Positions 53,178 through 61,849 of a DNA stretch of 64,000 nucleotides are shown in pieces. Source of the DNA: LMUY01 sp965199165 (GTDB taxonomy: Bacteria > Pseudomonadota > Alphaproteobacteria > Acetobacterales > Acetobacteraceae); the NCBI GenBank assembly GCA_965199165.1, contig OZ240681.1, positions 4,340,001-4,404,000 of the forward strand. The letters are read 5' to 3'. Numbering within the stretch: the stretch's first letter is position 1; every line of letters begins with the position of its first letter. The notes below the pieces were generated by a model. The model ran no database searches and had not been told where the DNA came from. It worked only from the letters and a program-made list of their open reading frames with translations. The position numbers and the translations under genes are program-made.

Positions 53178-55570
53178 CCTGCGTGCCCGCCGACGCAGGG
53201 CAACGGCCCCAGCCGTGCCAACGTGCCGGGATGCGGCTGGAACTCGACCCGAACGCTGCAGGCCGCGCCGTCCGGCCGGGTGACGCTCAGCGTGTTGCTC
53301 GCGGCAAGCCCGGTCACGAACGCCTCGCCGTCGAAGCCGACCGTGGCCGCCTCGCCCGTCGCCTGCAGCACCGCGCGGCTGCCGACCGGGACCGGCTTGC
53401 CCGCGCCGTCCACCAGCCGCAGCAGCGCCCCCTGCGTCGGCTTGACCGCGAAGCGCACCACCACGCCGGAGCGGTCCTGCGGCCGCACGATCTGGCTGGG
53501 TGTCGAGACCGACGCGTCCGGCGGCACGTCGCGCGCATCGATGTCCAGCCGGTTCGGCTCGAACGACCGCAGGTCCGTCACCAGCCGGGTGCCGGAGGCG
53601 TCGGTCTCCCCGACCGGGCGGTTCTCCTGCAGCACGTGGATGCCCGCGACGCCGGACGTGTCCACCACGGCGAAGCTGTCCGTGATGGTGTTAGCGGCGA
53701 ACAGCCTGTCGTCCACCGCCACGATGGAGCCCTGCGCCGAGGCACGGTACGCCGTCTGCCCGGCCGCACGGTCGGCCCCGACATCCAGCAGCGCCACGCC
53801 GCTGCGGTATTGCAGGTCCCCCGTCTCGCGTGCCGGCCGGCCCGCCGACGCTGCCAGCTGGTAGCCGTAATCCCCGGGTTCCGCCGCGGACCGCGTGGCC
53901 TGGACCGTGCCCAACGATTGGCCGCTGCCGACACTGCCGCTGGCCGCCACCGCGGTGCGGCCGTCCAGCGGGATGCTGATGCCGATGACCGCGCCCGCGC
54001 TGTGCCGCTGCGCCACGTCGTCGAAGGCGGTGGCATAGAGGTAGGCCCGGCCGTCCAGCACGGAGCGGGAATAGCTGACCGACAGCAAGGTCGTCCGGGT
54101 CGCCGGCGTGATCGCATAGGCCGGCGATTGCAGGAAATCGACGGACGCGGCAGACGCCCCATGCAGGCTGGTAGCGACCGCGTCGCGCCGGATCACCGTG
54201 AGCTGCACCCCGAACGCCCCCGCCTCGCCCAGCGAGAGGCCGGCGCCGGCGCGGGCGGTCAGGCGCGGCACGGTGTCGCCATAGCTGGCCGCCAGGTCGC
54301 GAAAGCCGGGGCCGGCCAACTGCACCGAGCCCGACAGGCTGATGCCCGACGAAATCCGCTCGAACCCCGCATAGGCCAGCCCGCCGCCATGTCCACGCCC
54401 GGCGCTGAACGCCCCGCTGAACGACAGCACGCCCAGCCCGGCCGCGGTCACGCTGGCGCCTCCCCCGCCCATCGCCACCGCCGGCGACGCCTCGGCATGC
54501 GCCTCCACCGTCAGCCAGTCGGTGATGCCGTGGCGGAAGCTGCCGGTGCCCGCCGCACCGCGGTAGTCGTCGCTCAACACGCCGTATCCCATCCGGACCG
54601 AACCGAGTTCGGCGGAGAACGAGCTCAGCCCCGGGGCCAGCAGGACGGTGCTGGCGTAGAACGGCAGCGTCTGGGTGACCTGCTGGCCGAGCGCGTTGGT
54701 GATCGCGACGGACACGCTGCCGGCGCCCGTGACCACCGGCAGCTGGCGCAGCTCGAACGGGCCCGGCGGCACGTCGCGCGACAGCAGCTGCACGTCGTTG
54801 ACCAGCACGTCCACGCTGGAGGGCACGGCGACCGTGCCGGCGATGGTGGGCACCGGGAACGTCACCAGGTCCGAGCGCAAGGAGAAGTCGGTGGTGACCT
54901 GCACCCCGCCCAGGCGGACCGGCCGCGTCCAGGCGAGGCCGCCGGTGATGACGTCGCCAACCCGGTAGCGGCGCAGCGAGTCCGGGTCGGAATAGCTGTA
55001 GGCCGTCTCCAGCCGGGTGACGCTCCGCGCGCCGAACCCGTCGCCTCCCTGCGCGAGGAGTCCGCTGGCGAACACGCCGGCCGGGCTGAACACGCGCGCA
55101 TCGAGTTGCCCCTGCACCACGGCGCGCCCGGCGGAGCTGGTGGTCACGACGTTGTAGTTGAGCACCGCCCCGGTGTCGCTCTGCACCGCCGGCAGGCTGG
55201 CCGGGGTGCGGCTATCGATCTCGGCCGGGACAAGGCTGGATGGCGCCGCCGTGATCTCCACGATCTGGCGTCGCTGGTCGACCGCGTAGGTGATGCCGGG
55301 CAGGCGCGACAGCGGCTCGACCGTGCTGTCGCCGCCGGCCGCGCCGGCCAGGGGCAGCAGCCCGATGGCCCGCAGCTCCTGCCGCGTGGCCGACAGGGCG
55401 GCGCCTTGCTGCTGGAAGGTGCCGAGCAGGCCGATGTCACGGCCGTTGATCACCACGGCCAGCATCAACTCGCGGCCGGGGGCGGCGTCCTCCGACCGGG
55501 CGATGCGGACCAGCAGCACCAGGCCGGCGACGACCACGGCAAGGCTGCGCCGCCACTGCACGGCGGCCAA
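53174..55570 (-). CDS. Fimbrial outer-membrane usher protein
   Basis: A 798-aa usher that secretes and assembles the subunits through the outer membrane. A signal peptide (~8-27) is followed by the N-domain, the beta-barrel (~130-640, many GLAYAGFERISSG-like strands), a plug and C-terminal domains (SGTRLVTDLRSFEPNRLDID is the conserved barrel-end motif; FVTGLAASNTLSV in the last domain). The start is a TTG directly next to the chaperone stop. Shape and partners fit the archaic/Csu-like (sigma) group. Confidence 0.93.
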   Translation of the reverse strand: MAAVQWRRSLAVVVAGLVLLVRIARSEDAAPGRELMLAVVINGRDIGLLGTFQQQGAALSATRQELRAIGLLPLAGAAGGDSTVEPLSRLPGITYAVDQRRQIVEITAAPSSLVPAEIDSRTPASLPAVQSDTGAVLNYNVVTTSSAGRAVVQGQLDARVFSPAGVFASGLLAQGGDGFGARSVTRLETAYSYSDPDSLRRYRVGDVITGGLAWTRPVRLGGVQVTTDFSLRSDLVTFPVPTIAGTVAVPSSVDVLVNDVQLLSRDVPPGPFELRQLPVVTGAGSVSVAITNALGQQVTQTLPFYASTVLLAPGLSSFSAELGSVRMGYGVLSDDYRGAAGTGSFRHGITDWLTVEAHAEASPAVAMGGGGASVTAAGLGVLSFSGAFSAGRGHGGGLAYAGFERISSGISLSGSVQLAGPGFRDLAASYGDTVPRLTARAGAGLSLGEAGAFGVQLTVIRRDAVATSLHGASAASVDFLQSPAYAITPATRTTLLSVSYSRSVLDGRAYLYATAFDDVAQRHSAGAVIGISIPLDGRTAVAASGSVGSGQSLGTVQATRSAAEPGDYGYQLAASAGRPARETGDLQYRSGVALLDVGADRAAGQTAYRASAQGSIVAVDDRLFAANTITDSFAVVDTSGVAGIHVLQENRPVGETDASGTRLVTDLRSFEPNRLDIDARDVPPDASVSTPSQIVRPQDRSGVVVRFAVKPTQGALLRLVDGAGKPVPVGSRAVLQATGEAATVGFDGEAFVTGLAASNTLSVTRPDGAACSVRVEFQPHPGTLARLGPLPCVGGHAG

Positions 55571-56281
55571 TCAAGGCACGGTGACGGGGACGGATGCTTC
55601 GAACCGGCCGCTATCCGACAGGCCGGAGAGGCGCACGACGGTGCCGGCCTGCAGCGCCGGGTTGCCGGCGATGCGCCACGCGCGCTCGGTCCGCGGCAGG
55701 ATGTAGGGGTTGCCGTCGGCGACGACGCCCATGTGGCGCGGCCCGGCCGCCAGCTCGGGCGTGAGCAGGCGGGTGCGGCTGTTGCCCCTGTTGGTGGCGC
55801 GTAGGGTGGCCGACCGCCCGTCGCTGACGATGCGCCAGTCGAGGCTGGGCGCCATGCGGCCCGGTGGCTCCAGGAACAGCGGCAGGGACAACCGAAGGGC
55901 GAACTGCACGCCCGTCGTGGCGCGCGCGGACGGGATCTGGTCGACGAGCAAGCGGTAGGCCGCCTCCACCGCACCGGACGGCTTGCGCGTGACGATGCGG
56001 AAGGTCTGCGTCTCGCCGGCGCCGATATCGGTGATCGGCGGGCTGACGACGATGTCCTGCGTGGGTTGCAGCTGGTCGGCCTCGCCGGCCTGTTCCCAGG
56101 CGAAGGGCCGCACCTGGACGGTCACGCCGGAGGCGCCCGTGTTGGTGACGGCGACCGTGGTCGCCATCTGCCCGGGCGCGAGCTCGACCACGACGGGCGC
56201 CACCTGGACACCCTGCGCGCGGGCGTGACCTGCAGCGGCCAACAGCATCGCGGCCACGGCGGAGGAAGACAGCGAGTGCAT
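55571..56281 (-). CDS. Periplasmic fimbrial chaperone
   Basis: A 236-aa chaperone of the PapD/Csu type: signal peptide (1-~22, ending ARAQG), two Ig-like domains. VQVAPVVVELAPGQMATTVAVTNTG is the first strand pair, and RPFAWEQ and FRIVTRKPSGAVEAAYRLLVDQIP the conserved region of the archaic group, including the F-R-x-x-x subunit-binding strand. Start ATG 56279-56281 gives the signal peptide. It leads the four-gene operon. Confidence 0.9.
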   Translation of the reverse strand: MHSLSSSAVAAMLLAAAGHARAQGVQVAPVVVELAPGQMATTVAVTNTGASGVTVQVRPFAWEQAGEADQLQPTQDIVVSPPITDIGAGETQTFRIVTRKPSGAVEAAYRLLVDQIPSARATTGVQFALRLSLPLFLEPPGRMAPSLDWRIVSDGRSATLRATNRGNSRTRLLTPELAAGPRHMGVVADGNPYILPRTERAWRIAGNPALQAGTVVRLSGLSDSGRFEASVPVTVP

Positions 56282-56350
56282 TTTGCGCTCCAGCCAGATC
56301 AAAGGGTGGCTGCAGCCATACACCCAAGTTGTTGCGCCGCGGTTTGGGCG

Positions 56351-56390
56351 TATGAACGGGTCGGTGAGTCAGTCTTTAACGCCGTTCATA
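56351..56390. promoter_or_regulatory. Inverted repeat upstream of the fimbrial operon, possible operator
   Basis: TATGAACGG (56351-56359) and CCGTTCATA (56382-56390) are perfect complements with a 22-base spacer, 70-109 bases before the chaperone start. Spacing and place fit a regulator-binding site. The rest of 56282-56545 holds no gene I can support. Confidence 0.45.
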
Positions 56391-56545
56391 GATCCAGGTT
56401 GGTATCGCCCGCACCAGCTTTGCTCACGCGGGACAGTGCGAGCAAATAATGGCAGGCGCCGAGCGCGGCAGCCCAAGGGATCCACCGGGGTCCTGCTGTC
56501 CCGCATCGCTGCGCGATACGGGCTACGCTCGTGCTCGGCCGGCTC

Positions 56546-57442
56546 TCAGTGCGGCAGCCTGGGCAGGAGCCGCCACGCGACGCCCGCGACGCTGTTCACA
56601 GCGTCCTCGCTGCCGACCATGTTGGCCGCATCCGTGCGCTGGATGTCGTAGGTCTCGAACACGACATCGCTCGGGACGGCGTGGTTGGCGGCGAGCACCT
56701 CGAACAATCGTGCGCTCTCGGCAGCAAATCCCGTCCCGGAACCGTTGGGGGAGACGATGTAGTAGCTCCGCAAACCAGTTGCGCGCGCCCAGCGCAGTTC
56801 ATCCAGGACGAACCGTTGATAGGGTGCCTGGAGAGCGAAGAAGACGTGCGGCGGCGCGTCGATCGCCAGGGCTCCGCCGGCCTTGGCCGCCGTACGCACG
56901 CAATCCCATAGCGGGTCGCTGAAGCGGCTGGTGCGGAACTGGCCGCTGTTGGGCGCGAACACGATGGCGACGCGAGAGAGTCCCGTTTGCTTGGCGGCAG
57001 CGATGTAGGCCGATGCACCGGGCGCTCCGTCGTGGCACAACCCGTTGATCAGCGCGGTGTCGGCTTGGACGCCCTGTTCGATGAGTTCCGGCCGATAGAA
57101 GTTCTTGAAATACCCCCCGGGCGTGTTGGCGTAGCCAAGCTCCACCACGGCCGGGCCGGTGTCGTGGAAAGCGGCCAGGATGCGCGCCCGCGTCGCGGCG
57201 TCGAGCGGTTTCCAACCTTCCGCGTGGATATAGAGGCCGACGTCGCACGACGCGCGGAGCTGTCGTGTGGCGGCGGGGTCGGCCAAGCTGGCGAAGCCGG
57301 TGACGCCACCGACCGTGACATGGGGCTGGCCGGAACACCGGGTTTGCCCCACGGCCTGCTGGCCGGGCAGCAACCAAGCGGCCCCGACGCAAGCGCCAAC
57401 CACCCCCACCCGCCGCAGCCACGCCCACGGATACCTGGCCAT
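56546..57442 (-). CDS. Secreted protein of unknown function
   Basis: A 298-aa protein with a signal peptide (~12-32, GVVGACVGAAWLLPGQQAVGQ). The rest has alternating strand-helix character and four or more cysteines (RCSGQPH, ASCDVGLY, GLCHDGAP, LWDCVRTA); it might be an alpha/beta barrel. VELGYANTPGGYFKNFYRPELI and ETYDIQRTDAANMVGS are distinctive. I do not recognise the family. It follows the fimbrial operon region upstream and is 12 bases before the DUF1203 gene in transcription order, which may share its promoter. Confidence 0.7.
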   Translation of the reverse strand: MARYPWAWLRRVGVVGACVGAAWLLPGQQAVGQTRCSGQPHVTVGGVTGFASLADPAATRQLRASCDVGLYIHAEGWKPLDAATRARILAAFHDTGPAVVELGYANTPGGYFKNFYRPELIEQGVQADTALINGLCHDGAPGASAYIAAAKQTGLSRVAIVFAPNSGQFRTSRFSDPLWDCVRTAAKAGGALAIDAPPHVFFALQAPYQRFVLDELRWARATGLRSYYIVSPNGSGTGFAAESARLFEVLAANHAVPSDVVFETYDIQRTDAANMVGSEDAVNSVAGVAWRLLPRLPH

Positions 57443-57453
57443 TCTCCGCCTCG

Positions 57454-57933
57454 CTACTGGATACGCTCAACCAAAGACAGCATGCAGCCGGGCCGGGCCG
57501 TGTGGACGTTGACGAAGGCAGTCCGCGTATCGGCGAAGGCACGGCGAAGCGGTGCCTCCACTTCGACGCCCGGACAGACATGGCCCAGATCGTAGAGGCA
57601 CTGATCCGCCGCATCGTAGGCACGGACGGAGACGAGAGCGCCTTTGCCGATGATCTCGGCCATCTCGTTGCGTGCCGAGAAGCGTTCGCACGGCTCGGCA
57701 TGGATGAAGATCGGGCTCGGCGTCCAATAGATCCCCAACGGTCGCGGCAGGTTGTAGGAGCCGAGCAGCATCGGCTCGCCCGGTTGCGCGAAGGCGAGGC
57801 AGTGGCGGCAAGGCGCACCGCCATCGCCCTTCGCGGGCATGCGGCGCAGGATATTGCCGTTGTCGTCCATGCCGGTGCGGCGGAACCGCTCGGCTGTCTC
57901 GGTGGGGATGGCGATGCACTGATATCCATTCAT
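57454..57933 (-). CDS. DUF1203 family protein
   Basis: A 159-aa soluble protein of DUF1203: MDDNGNILRRMPAKGDGGAPCRHCL (PCRxCL mark), GEPMLLGSYNLPRPLGIYWTPSPIFIHAEPCERF and the end FVNVHTARPGCMLSLVER. Function of the family is unknown. ATG 57931-57933 starts MNGYQCIAIPTE; earlier codons would add eight residues. It is upstream of, and likely cotranscribed with, the secreted unknown. Confidence 0.85.
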   Translation of the reverse strand: MNGYQCIAIPTETAERFRRTGMDDNGNILRRMPAKGDGGAPCRHCLAFAQPGEPMLLGSYNLPRPLGIYWTPSPIFIHAEPCERFSARNEMAEIIGKGALVSVRAYDAADQCLYDLGHVCPGVEVEAPLRRAFADTRTAFVNVHTARPGCMLSLVERIQ

Positions 57934-58040
57934 GGTGACCCTCCTGTGGCCACACACTTGCCGGCGTCACCCCCGCGCCGCACTCCGCCGCTTGCTTTCC
58001 AATCGCGACGTGGCACGCATCGCGATGCGGGCTGCGGACT

Positions 58041-58838
58041 CTATCCGCTGAGGCGGCGGAGCATGGCGTCGGGGTCGTTGAGGAAGGCACGGGTGACCCG
58101 CACGTGTTCCAGGTCGTTCCACACCGCCGCCGTCAGCCGGCCGTCCACCACCTCCAGGATGGTGGCGCCCGGCAGCGCCAGCAGGATGGGCGAGTGGGTG
58201 GCGATCACGAATTGGCAGCCTTTGGCCACCATGTCCTGGATCATGATGATCAGCGCCAGGACGCGGCTGGGCGAGAGCGGCGTCTCCGGTTCGTCGAGGA
58301 AATACAGCCCGTCCGGCGCCAGCCGCTTGTCCAGCACCTTCAGGAAGGTCTCGCCATGCGAGCGCGCATCCGGATCGGCGCCGTACGCCTGCGTCAGCTG
58401 GCTTTCCTGCGCACGCGCCGAGCCGACCGCGAGCGTGCGACCGTAGCCGGGCCGCATGGTGCGGCCGAACTCCTCCGCATCGGCCCGGAGCGCCGCGATG
58501 TCGCGGGTCACCCGTCCGGTGAAACCGAACACGTCCTCCGCCCGCAGGAACAGGCGGGTATAGGCCTTGGCGGACCGTGCGAAGCGGAATCCCTCGTGGA
58601 AGCGCCGGGCGCTGCCAAGGGTCGGATCGGTCTCCAGCGAGTGGCTGCCGACGGCGGTCGCATCCGCGCCCCAGGCCATGCCCTCCAGCAGGGTGGACTT
58701 GCCACACCCGTTCTCGCCCACCAGGAAGGTGACGGCGGAGGTCAGGTGCAGGTCCTGCAGTTGCGCGATCAATGGCACGGTCCAGGGAAAGCCCTCCCCC
58801 ACATGCCCCGGCCTGCGCGTGATGCGGTCGAGGAACAT
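58041..58838 (-). CDS. AAA-family ATPase (ABC-type, single domain)
   Basis: A 265-aa predicted ATPase without membrane spans. Walker A in FLVGENGCGKSTLLEG, a signature-like GSARAQESQL region, Walker B in DGLYFLDEPETPLSPSRVLALI, and the switch His in QFVIATHSPILLALPG. It resembles the AAA15/YhaN-like stand-alone ATPases. Its ATG overlaps the thiD stop (TGATG), which ends the operon folP-glmM-thiD-AAA. Role unknown. Confidence 0.85.
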   Translation of the reverse strand: MFLDRITRRPGHVGEGFPWTVPLIAQLQDLHLTSAVTFLVGENGCGKSTLLEGMAWGADATAVGSHSLETDPTLGSARRFHEGFRFARSAKAYTRLFLRAEDVFGFTGRVTRDIAALRADAEEFGRTMRPGYGRTLAVGSARAQESQLTQAYGADPDARSHGETFLKVLDKRLAPDGLYFLDEPETPLSPSRVLALIIMIQDMVAKGCQFVIATHSPILLALPGATILEVVDGRLTAAVWNDLEHVRVTRAFLNDPDAMLRRLSG

Positions 58839-59620
58839 CAGACCCGCACGAGGTGCGCCAGCGGCCCATGCCCGGCGCCGATGCCTGGCGCGGCCGCGAT
58901 CGCCGCCTGGACGTAGCCGCAGGCGCGCGACACCGCCGCCGGCAGCGCCATGCCGGCCGCCAACCCCACGGCAACCGCCGTCGCCAGGGTGCAGCCGGTG
59001 CCATGGGTGTGGCGGGTCGCCAGACGCGGATGCTCGAACGTCAGGATCCCGTCGGCGGTGGCCAGCATGTCCACCAGGGTTGCGCCCGAGCCATGGCCGC
59101 CCTTCAGCAGCACGGCCGGCACCCCCAGCGTCAGCAGCGTCTCGGCCGCGCCGCGCATCGCGGCGACGTCCGGGATGGCGTGGCCGACCAGCACCTCCGC
59201 CTCCGGAAGGTTGGGCGTCAGCAGCGTCGTCAGCGGCAGCAGGAACCGCTTCAACGCCGCGACCGCTTCGAGGTCGAGCAGGCGGGCACCACCGGAGGCC
59301 ACCATCACCGGGTCCACCACCAGAGGCAGGCCGGTCGCCGCGAGCGCCGCCGCCACGAGTTCGACCGTGGACGCGGTGCCGAGCATGCCCGTCTTCACCG
59401 CGTCCACGCCGGGGTCCGCCAGGGCAACCTCGATTTGCTTGCGGATGAACTCCGGCGGCACGGGATGCACGTCGTGCACGTCCCACGTATCCTGCGCGGT
59501 CAGCGCCGTCACCGCCGTGCTGGCATGGGCACCCAGGGCCATGGCCGTCTTGATGTCCGCCTGGATCCCGGCCCCGCCGCCTGAATCCGAGCCGGCGATG
59601 ACCAGGATGCGCGGGATCAC
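58838..59620 (-). CDS. thiD: Hydroxymethylpyrimidine / phosphomethylpyrimidine kinase
   Basis: Phosphorylates HMP and HMP-P in thiamine synthesis; cytoplasmic, 260 aa. RILVIAGSDSGGGAGIQADIKT is the HMP-binding start, DAVKTGMLG, VVDPVMVASGGARLL and the anion hole HGTGCTLATAVA are conserved ribokinase-like motifs. Starts with GTG at 59618-59620, overlapping the glmM stop (GTGA). No other thi genes are near. Confidence 0.94.
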   Translation of the reverse strand: MIPRILVIAGSDSGGGAGIQADIKTAMALGAHASTAVTALTAQDTWDVHDVHPVPPEFIRKQIEVALADPGVDAVKTGMLGTASTVELVAAALAATGLPLVVDPVMVASGGARLLDLEAVAALKRFLLPLTTLLTPNLPEAEVLVGHAIPDVAAMRGAAETLLTLGVPAVLLKGGHGSGATLVDMLATADGILTFEHPRLATRHTHGTGCTLATAVAVGLAAGMALPAAVSRACGYVQAAIAAAPGIGAGHGPLAHLVRV

Positions 59621-60987
59621 GCCGCCCGGGCCCGGGCCTGCGTGACGTGCGCGATCGTCTCGCACAGATGGTCCACGATGCGCGTGACGAGGGTCTCGTC
59701 CTCCCCCTCCGCCATCACCCGCACCACCGGTTCGGTGCCGCTTTCCCGCAGCAGCAGGCGGCCGGTCCGGGCCAGGGTCGCCTCCGCCTCGGCCACCGCC
59801 GCGCGCACGCGGCTGTCGCCCAGGGGGGAGCCGCCGCTGAACCGCACGCTGCGCAGCCGTTGCGGCAGCGGGTCGAACAGGCGCAGCGCGACGCTGGCCG
59901 GATGCGGCTGCTCCACCAGCACCGCCAGCACCTTCAGGGCGGCGACAAGCCCGTCCCCCGTGGTCGAGTAGTCGGCGAGGATGACGTGCCCCGATTGCTC
60001 GCCCCCGAGGTTGAGGCCGTCCGCCCGCATCCGCTCCATGACGTAGCGGTCGCCGACGGCGGTGCGGCGCAGCGCCAGCCCCTGCCCGCCCAGGAAGCGT
60101 TCGAGGCCCAGGTTGGACATCACGGTCGCGGCCACCGCGCCGCCCCGCAGCCGCCCCGCCCCATGCAGGTTCACCGCCGCCAGCGCCAGGATCTGGTCGC
60201 CATCGACCAGCCGGCCGCGCTCGTCCGCCATCAGCAGCCGGTCGGCATCGCCGTCCAGCGCCAGCCCCAGATCGGCGCCGTGCTCGACGACGGCCTGGCA
60301 CAGGTGCTCCGGTACCGTGGACCCGCAGCCGCGATTGATGTTGAAGCCGTCCGGCGTCACCCCGAGCGGGATGACGGTGGCGCCGAGTTCCCACAGCACG
60401 GTCGGCGCCACCTTGTAGGCGGCGCCGTGGGCGCAATCGACCACGATCTTCAACCCGTCCAGCGTACGCCCGCGCGGGAATGCCGCCTTCGCACTCTCGA
60501 TATAGCGGCCAGCCGCGTCCACCAGGCGGGAGGCGCGGCCTAACGCCGCCGGCGCCGCCATGCGGTCGGACAGGTCGGACGCCATCAGCGCCTCGATCTC
60601 CGCCTCCGTCGCGTCCGACAGCTTGTAGCCGTCGGGGCCGAACAGCTTGATGCCGTTATCCTCGAACGGGTTGTGGCTGGCCGAGATCATCACGCCCAGA
60701 TCGGCCCGCATGCTGCGGGTGAGCATGGCGATGGCCGGGGTGGGCAGCGGCCCCACCAGTTGCACGTCCATGCCGACGCCGACGAAGCCGGCGACCAAGG
60801 CGGGCTCGATCATGTAGCCGGACAGGCGCGTGTCCTTGCCGATCAGCACCCGGTGGCGATGGCTGCCGCGCACGAACATGATCCCCGCCGCCTGCCCCAG
60901 GCGGATCGCCGTCTCCGCCGTCATCGGGTCCGTGTTGGCGGTACCGCGGATGCCGTCGGTGCCGAATAGCCGCCTGCCGTTCACCAT
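59617..60987 (-). CDS. glmM: Phosphoglucosamine mutase
   Basis: Interconverts glucosamine-6-P and glucosamine-1-P for peptidoglycan and LPS. 456 aa. LFGTDGIRGTAN at the N-terminus, catalytic phospho-Ser in GVMISASHNPFEDNGIKLFG, the metal loop ALDGDADRLLMAD, the sugar-binding GGEQSGHVIL and the phosphate loop RESGTEPVVRVMAE. folP lies 25 bases upstream on the same strand, the usual folP-glmM pair. Confidence 0.96.
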   Translation of the reverse strand: MVNGRRLFGTDGIRGTANTDPMTAETAIRLGQAAGIMFVRGSHRHRVLIGKDTRLSGYMIEPALVAGFVGVGMDVQLVGPLPTPAIAMLTRSMRADLGVMISASHNPFEDNGIKLFGPDGYKLSDATEAEIEALMASDLSDRMAAPAALGRASRLVDAAGRYIESAKAAFPRGRTLDGLKIVVDCAHGAAYKVAPTVLWELGATVIPLGVTPDGFNINRGCGSTVPEHLCQAVVEHGADLGLALDGDADRLLMADERGRLVDGDQILALAAVNLHGAGRLRGGAVAATVMSNLGLERFLGGQGLALRRTAVGDRYVMERMRADGLNLGGEQSGHVILADYSTTGDGLVAALKVLAVLVEQPHPASVALRLFDPLPQRLRSVRFSGGSPLGDSRVRAAVAEAEATLARTGRLLLRESGTEPVVRVMAEGEDETLVTRIVDHLCETIAHVTQARARAA

Positions 60988-61012
60988 CGTGTTCGCGACC
61001 CGTGCCTCTCTG

Positions 61013-61849
61013 TTACAGTGTGGTAGCCGAGCCCGCGAGCGCGGACCAGACCCGCACCGCCTCCACGCTCGCCGCCACGTCGTGCACGCGCAGGATCGCG
61101 GCCCCCTGCGAGAGGGCGAACAGCCCGGCCGCCAACGAACCTGCCACGCGATCCCGGGGGACGACCTGGCCGCCCAGCGTGCCGATGAACCGCTTGCGCG
61201 ACACCCCGACCAGCAGCGGGCGGCCGAGCGCGCGCAGGGGCGCCAGGTTGCGCAGGAGCGCCAGGTTGTGGGCGGCGCTCTTGGCAAAGCCCACGCCGGG
61301 ATCGAGCACGATGCGCGCCGCGTCGATCCCGGCCCGCATGGCCGCGGCGAGCGTGTCCGCCAGCTCGGCCGCGACCTCCGCGGCGACGTCGTCGTAGACG
61401 GCCAGCGCGTTCATCGTCGTGGGGCTGCCGCGCATGTGCATCAGGACGATCGGGCACTGCCGGCCGGCCAGCAGACGGCTGGCCGCCGGGTCGTGCCGCA
61501 GGCCCGACACGTCGTTGACGATGCTGGCGCCGGCATCCAGCGCAGCCGCCATGGTCACGGCGTTGCGGGTGTCGACGCACAGCGGCACGCCCGCATCCCG
61601 CAGCCCCGCGATGACCGGCAGGATGCGGGCCTGCTCCTCGGATTGCGGCAAGGCGGCACTGCCGGGCCGGGTCGACTCGCCGCCCACGTCGATGAGGTCT
61701 GCGCCGTCCGCCGCCATGGCCTGCCCTGCCGCGATCGCCGCTCCTGGATCGAGGTGGTCACCGCCGTCGCTGAAGCTGTCGGGGGTGACGTTCAGCACCG
61801 CCATGATGGCGGGGCGGGCCGGAAGGTCCGTCCAGCGCCAGCCGGTCAC
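61013..61849 (-). CDS. folP: Dihydropteroate synthase
   Basis: Joins pterin pyrophosphate and p-aminobenzoate in folate synthesis; target of sulfonamides. 278 aa. IMAVLNVTPDSFSDGGDH (first signature), DLIDVGGESTRPGSAAL (second), NDVSGLRHD, IVLDPGVGFAKSAAHNL, LLVGVSRKRFIG. GTG 61847-61849 overlaps the stop of the upstream binding-protein gene (GTGA). Together with glmM forms the standard pair; ftsH, a common neighbour, is absent. Confidence 0.95.
   Translation of the reverse strand: MTGWRWTDLPARPAIMAVLNVTPDSFSDGGDHLDPGAAIAAGQAMAADGADLIDVGGESTRPGSAALPQSEEQARILPVIAGLRDAGVPLCVDTRNAVTMAAALDAGASIVNDVSGLRHDPAASRLLAGRQCPIVLMHMRGSPTTMNALAVYDDVAAEVAAELADTLAAAMRAGIDAARIVLDPGVGFAKSAAHNLALLRNLAPLRALGRPLLVGVSRKRFIGTLGGQVVPRDRVAGSLAAGLFALSQGAAILRVHDVAASVEAVRVWSALAGSATTL

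Noticed and set aside
53078..55804. Long plus-strand open frame across the usher gene
   Set aside because: Antisense shadow; the minus-strand usher is complete and has a signal peptide.
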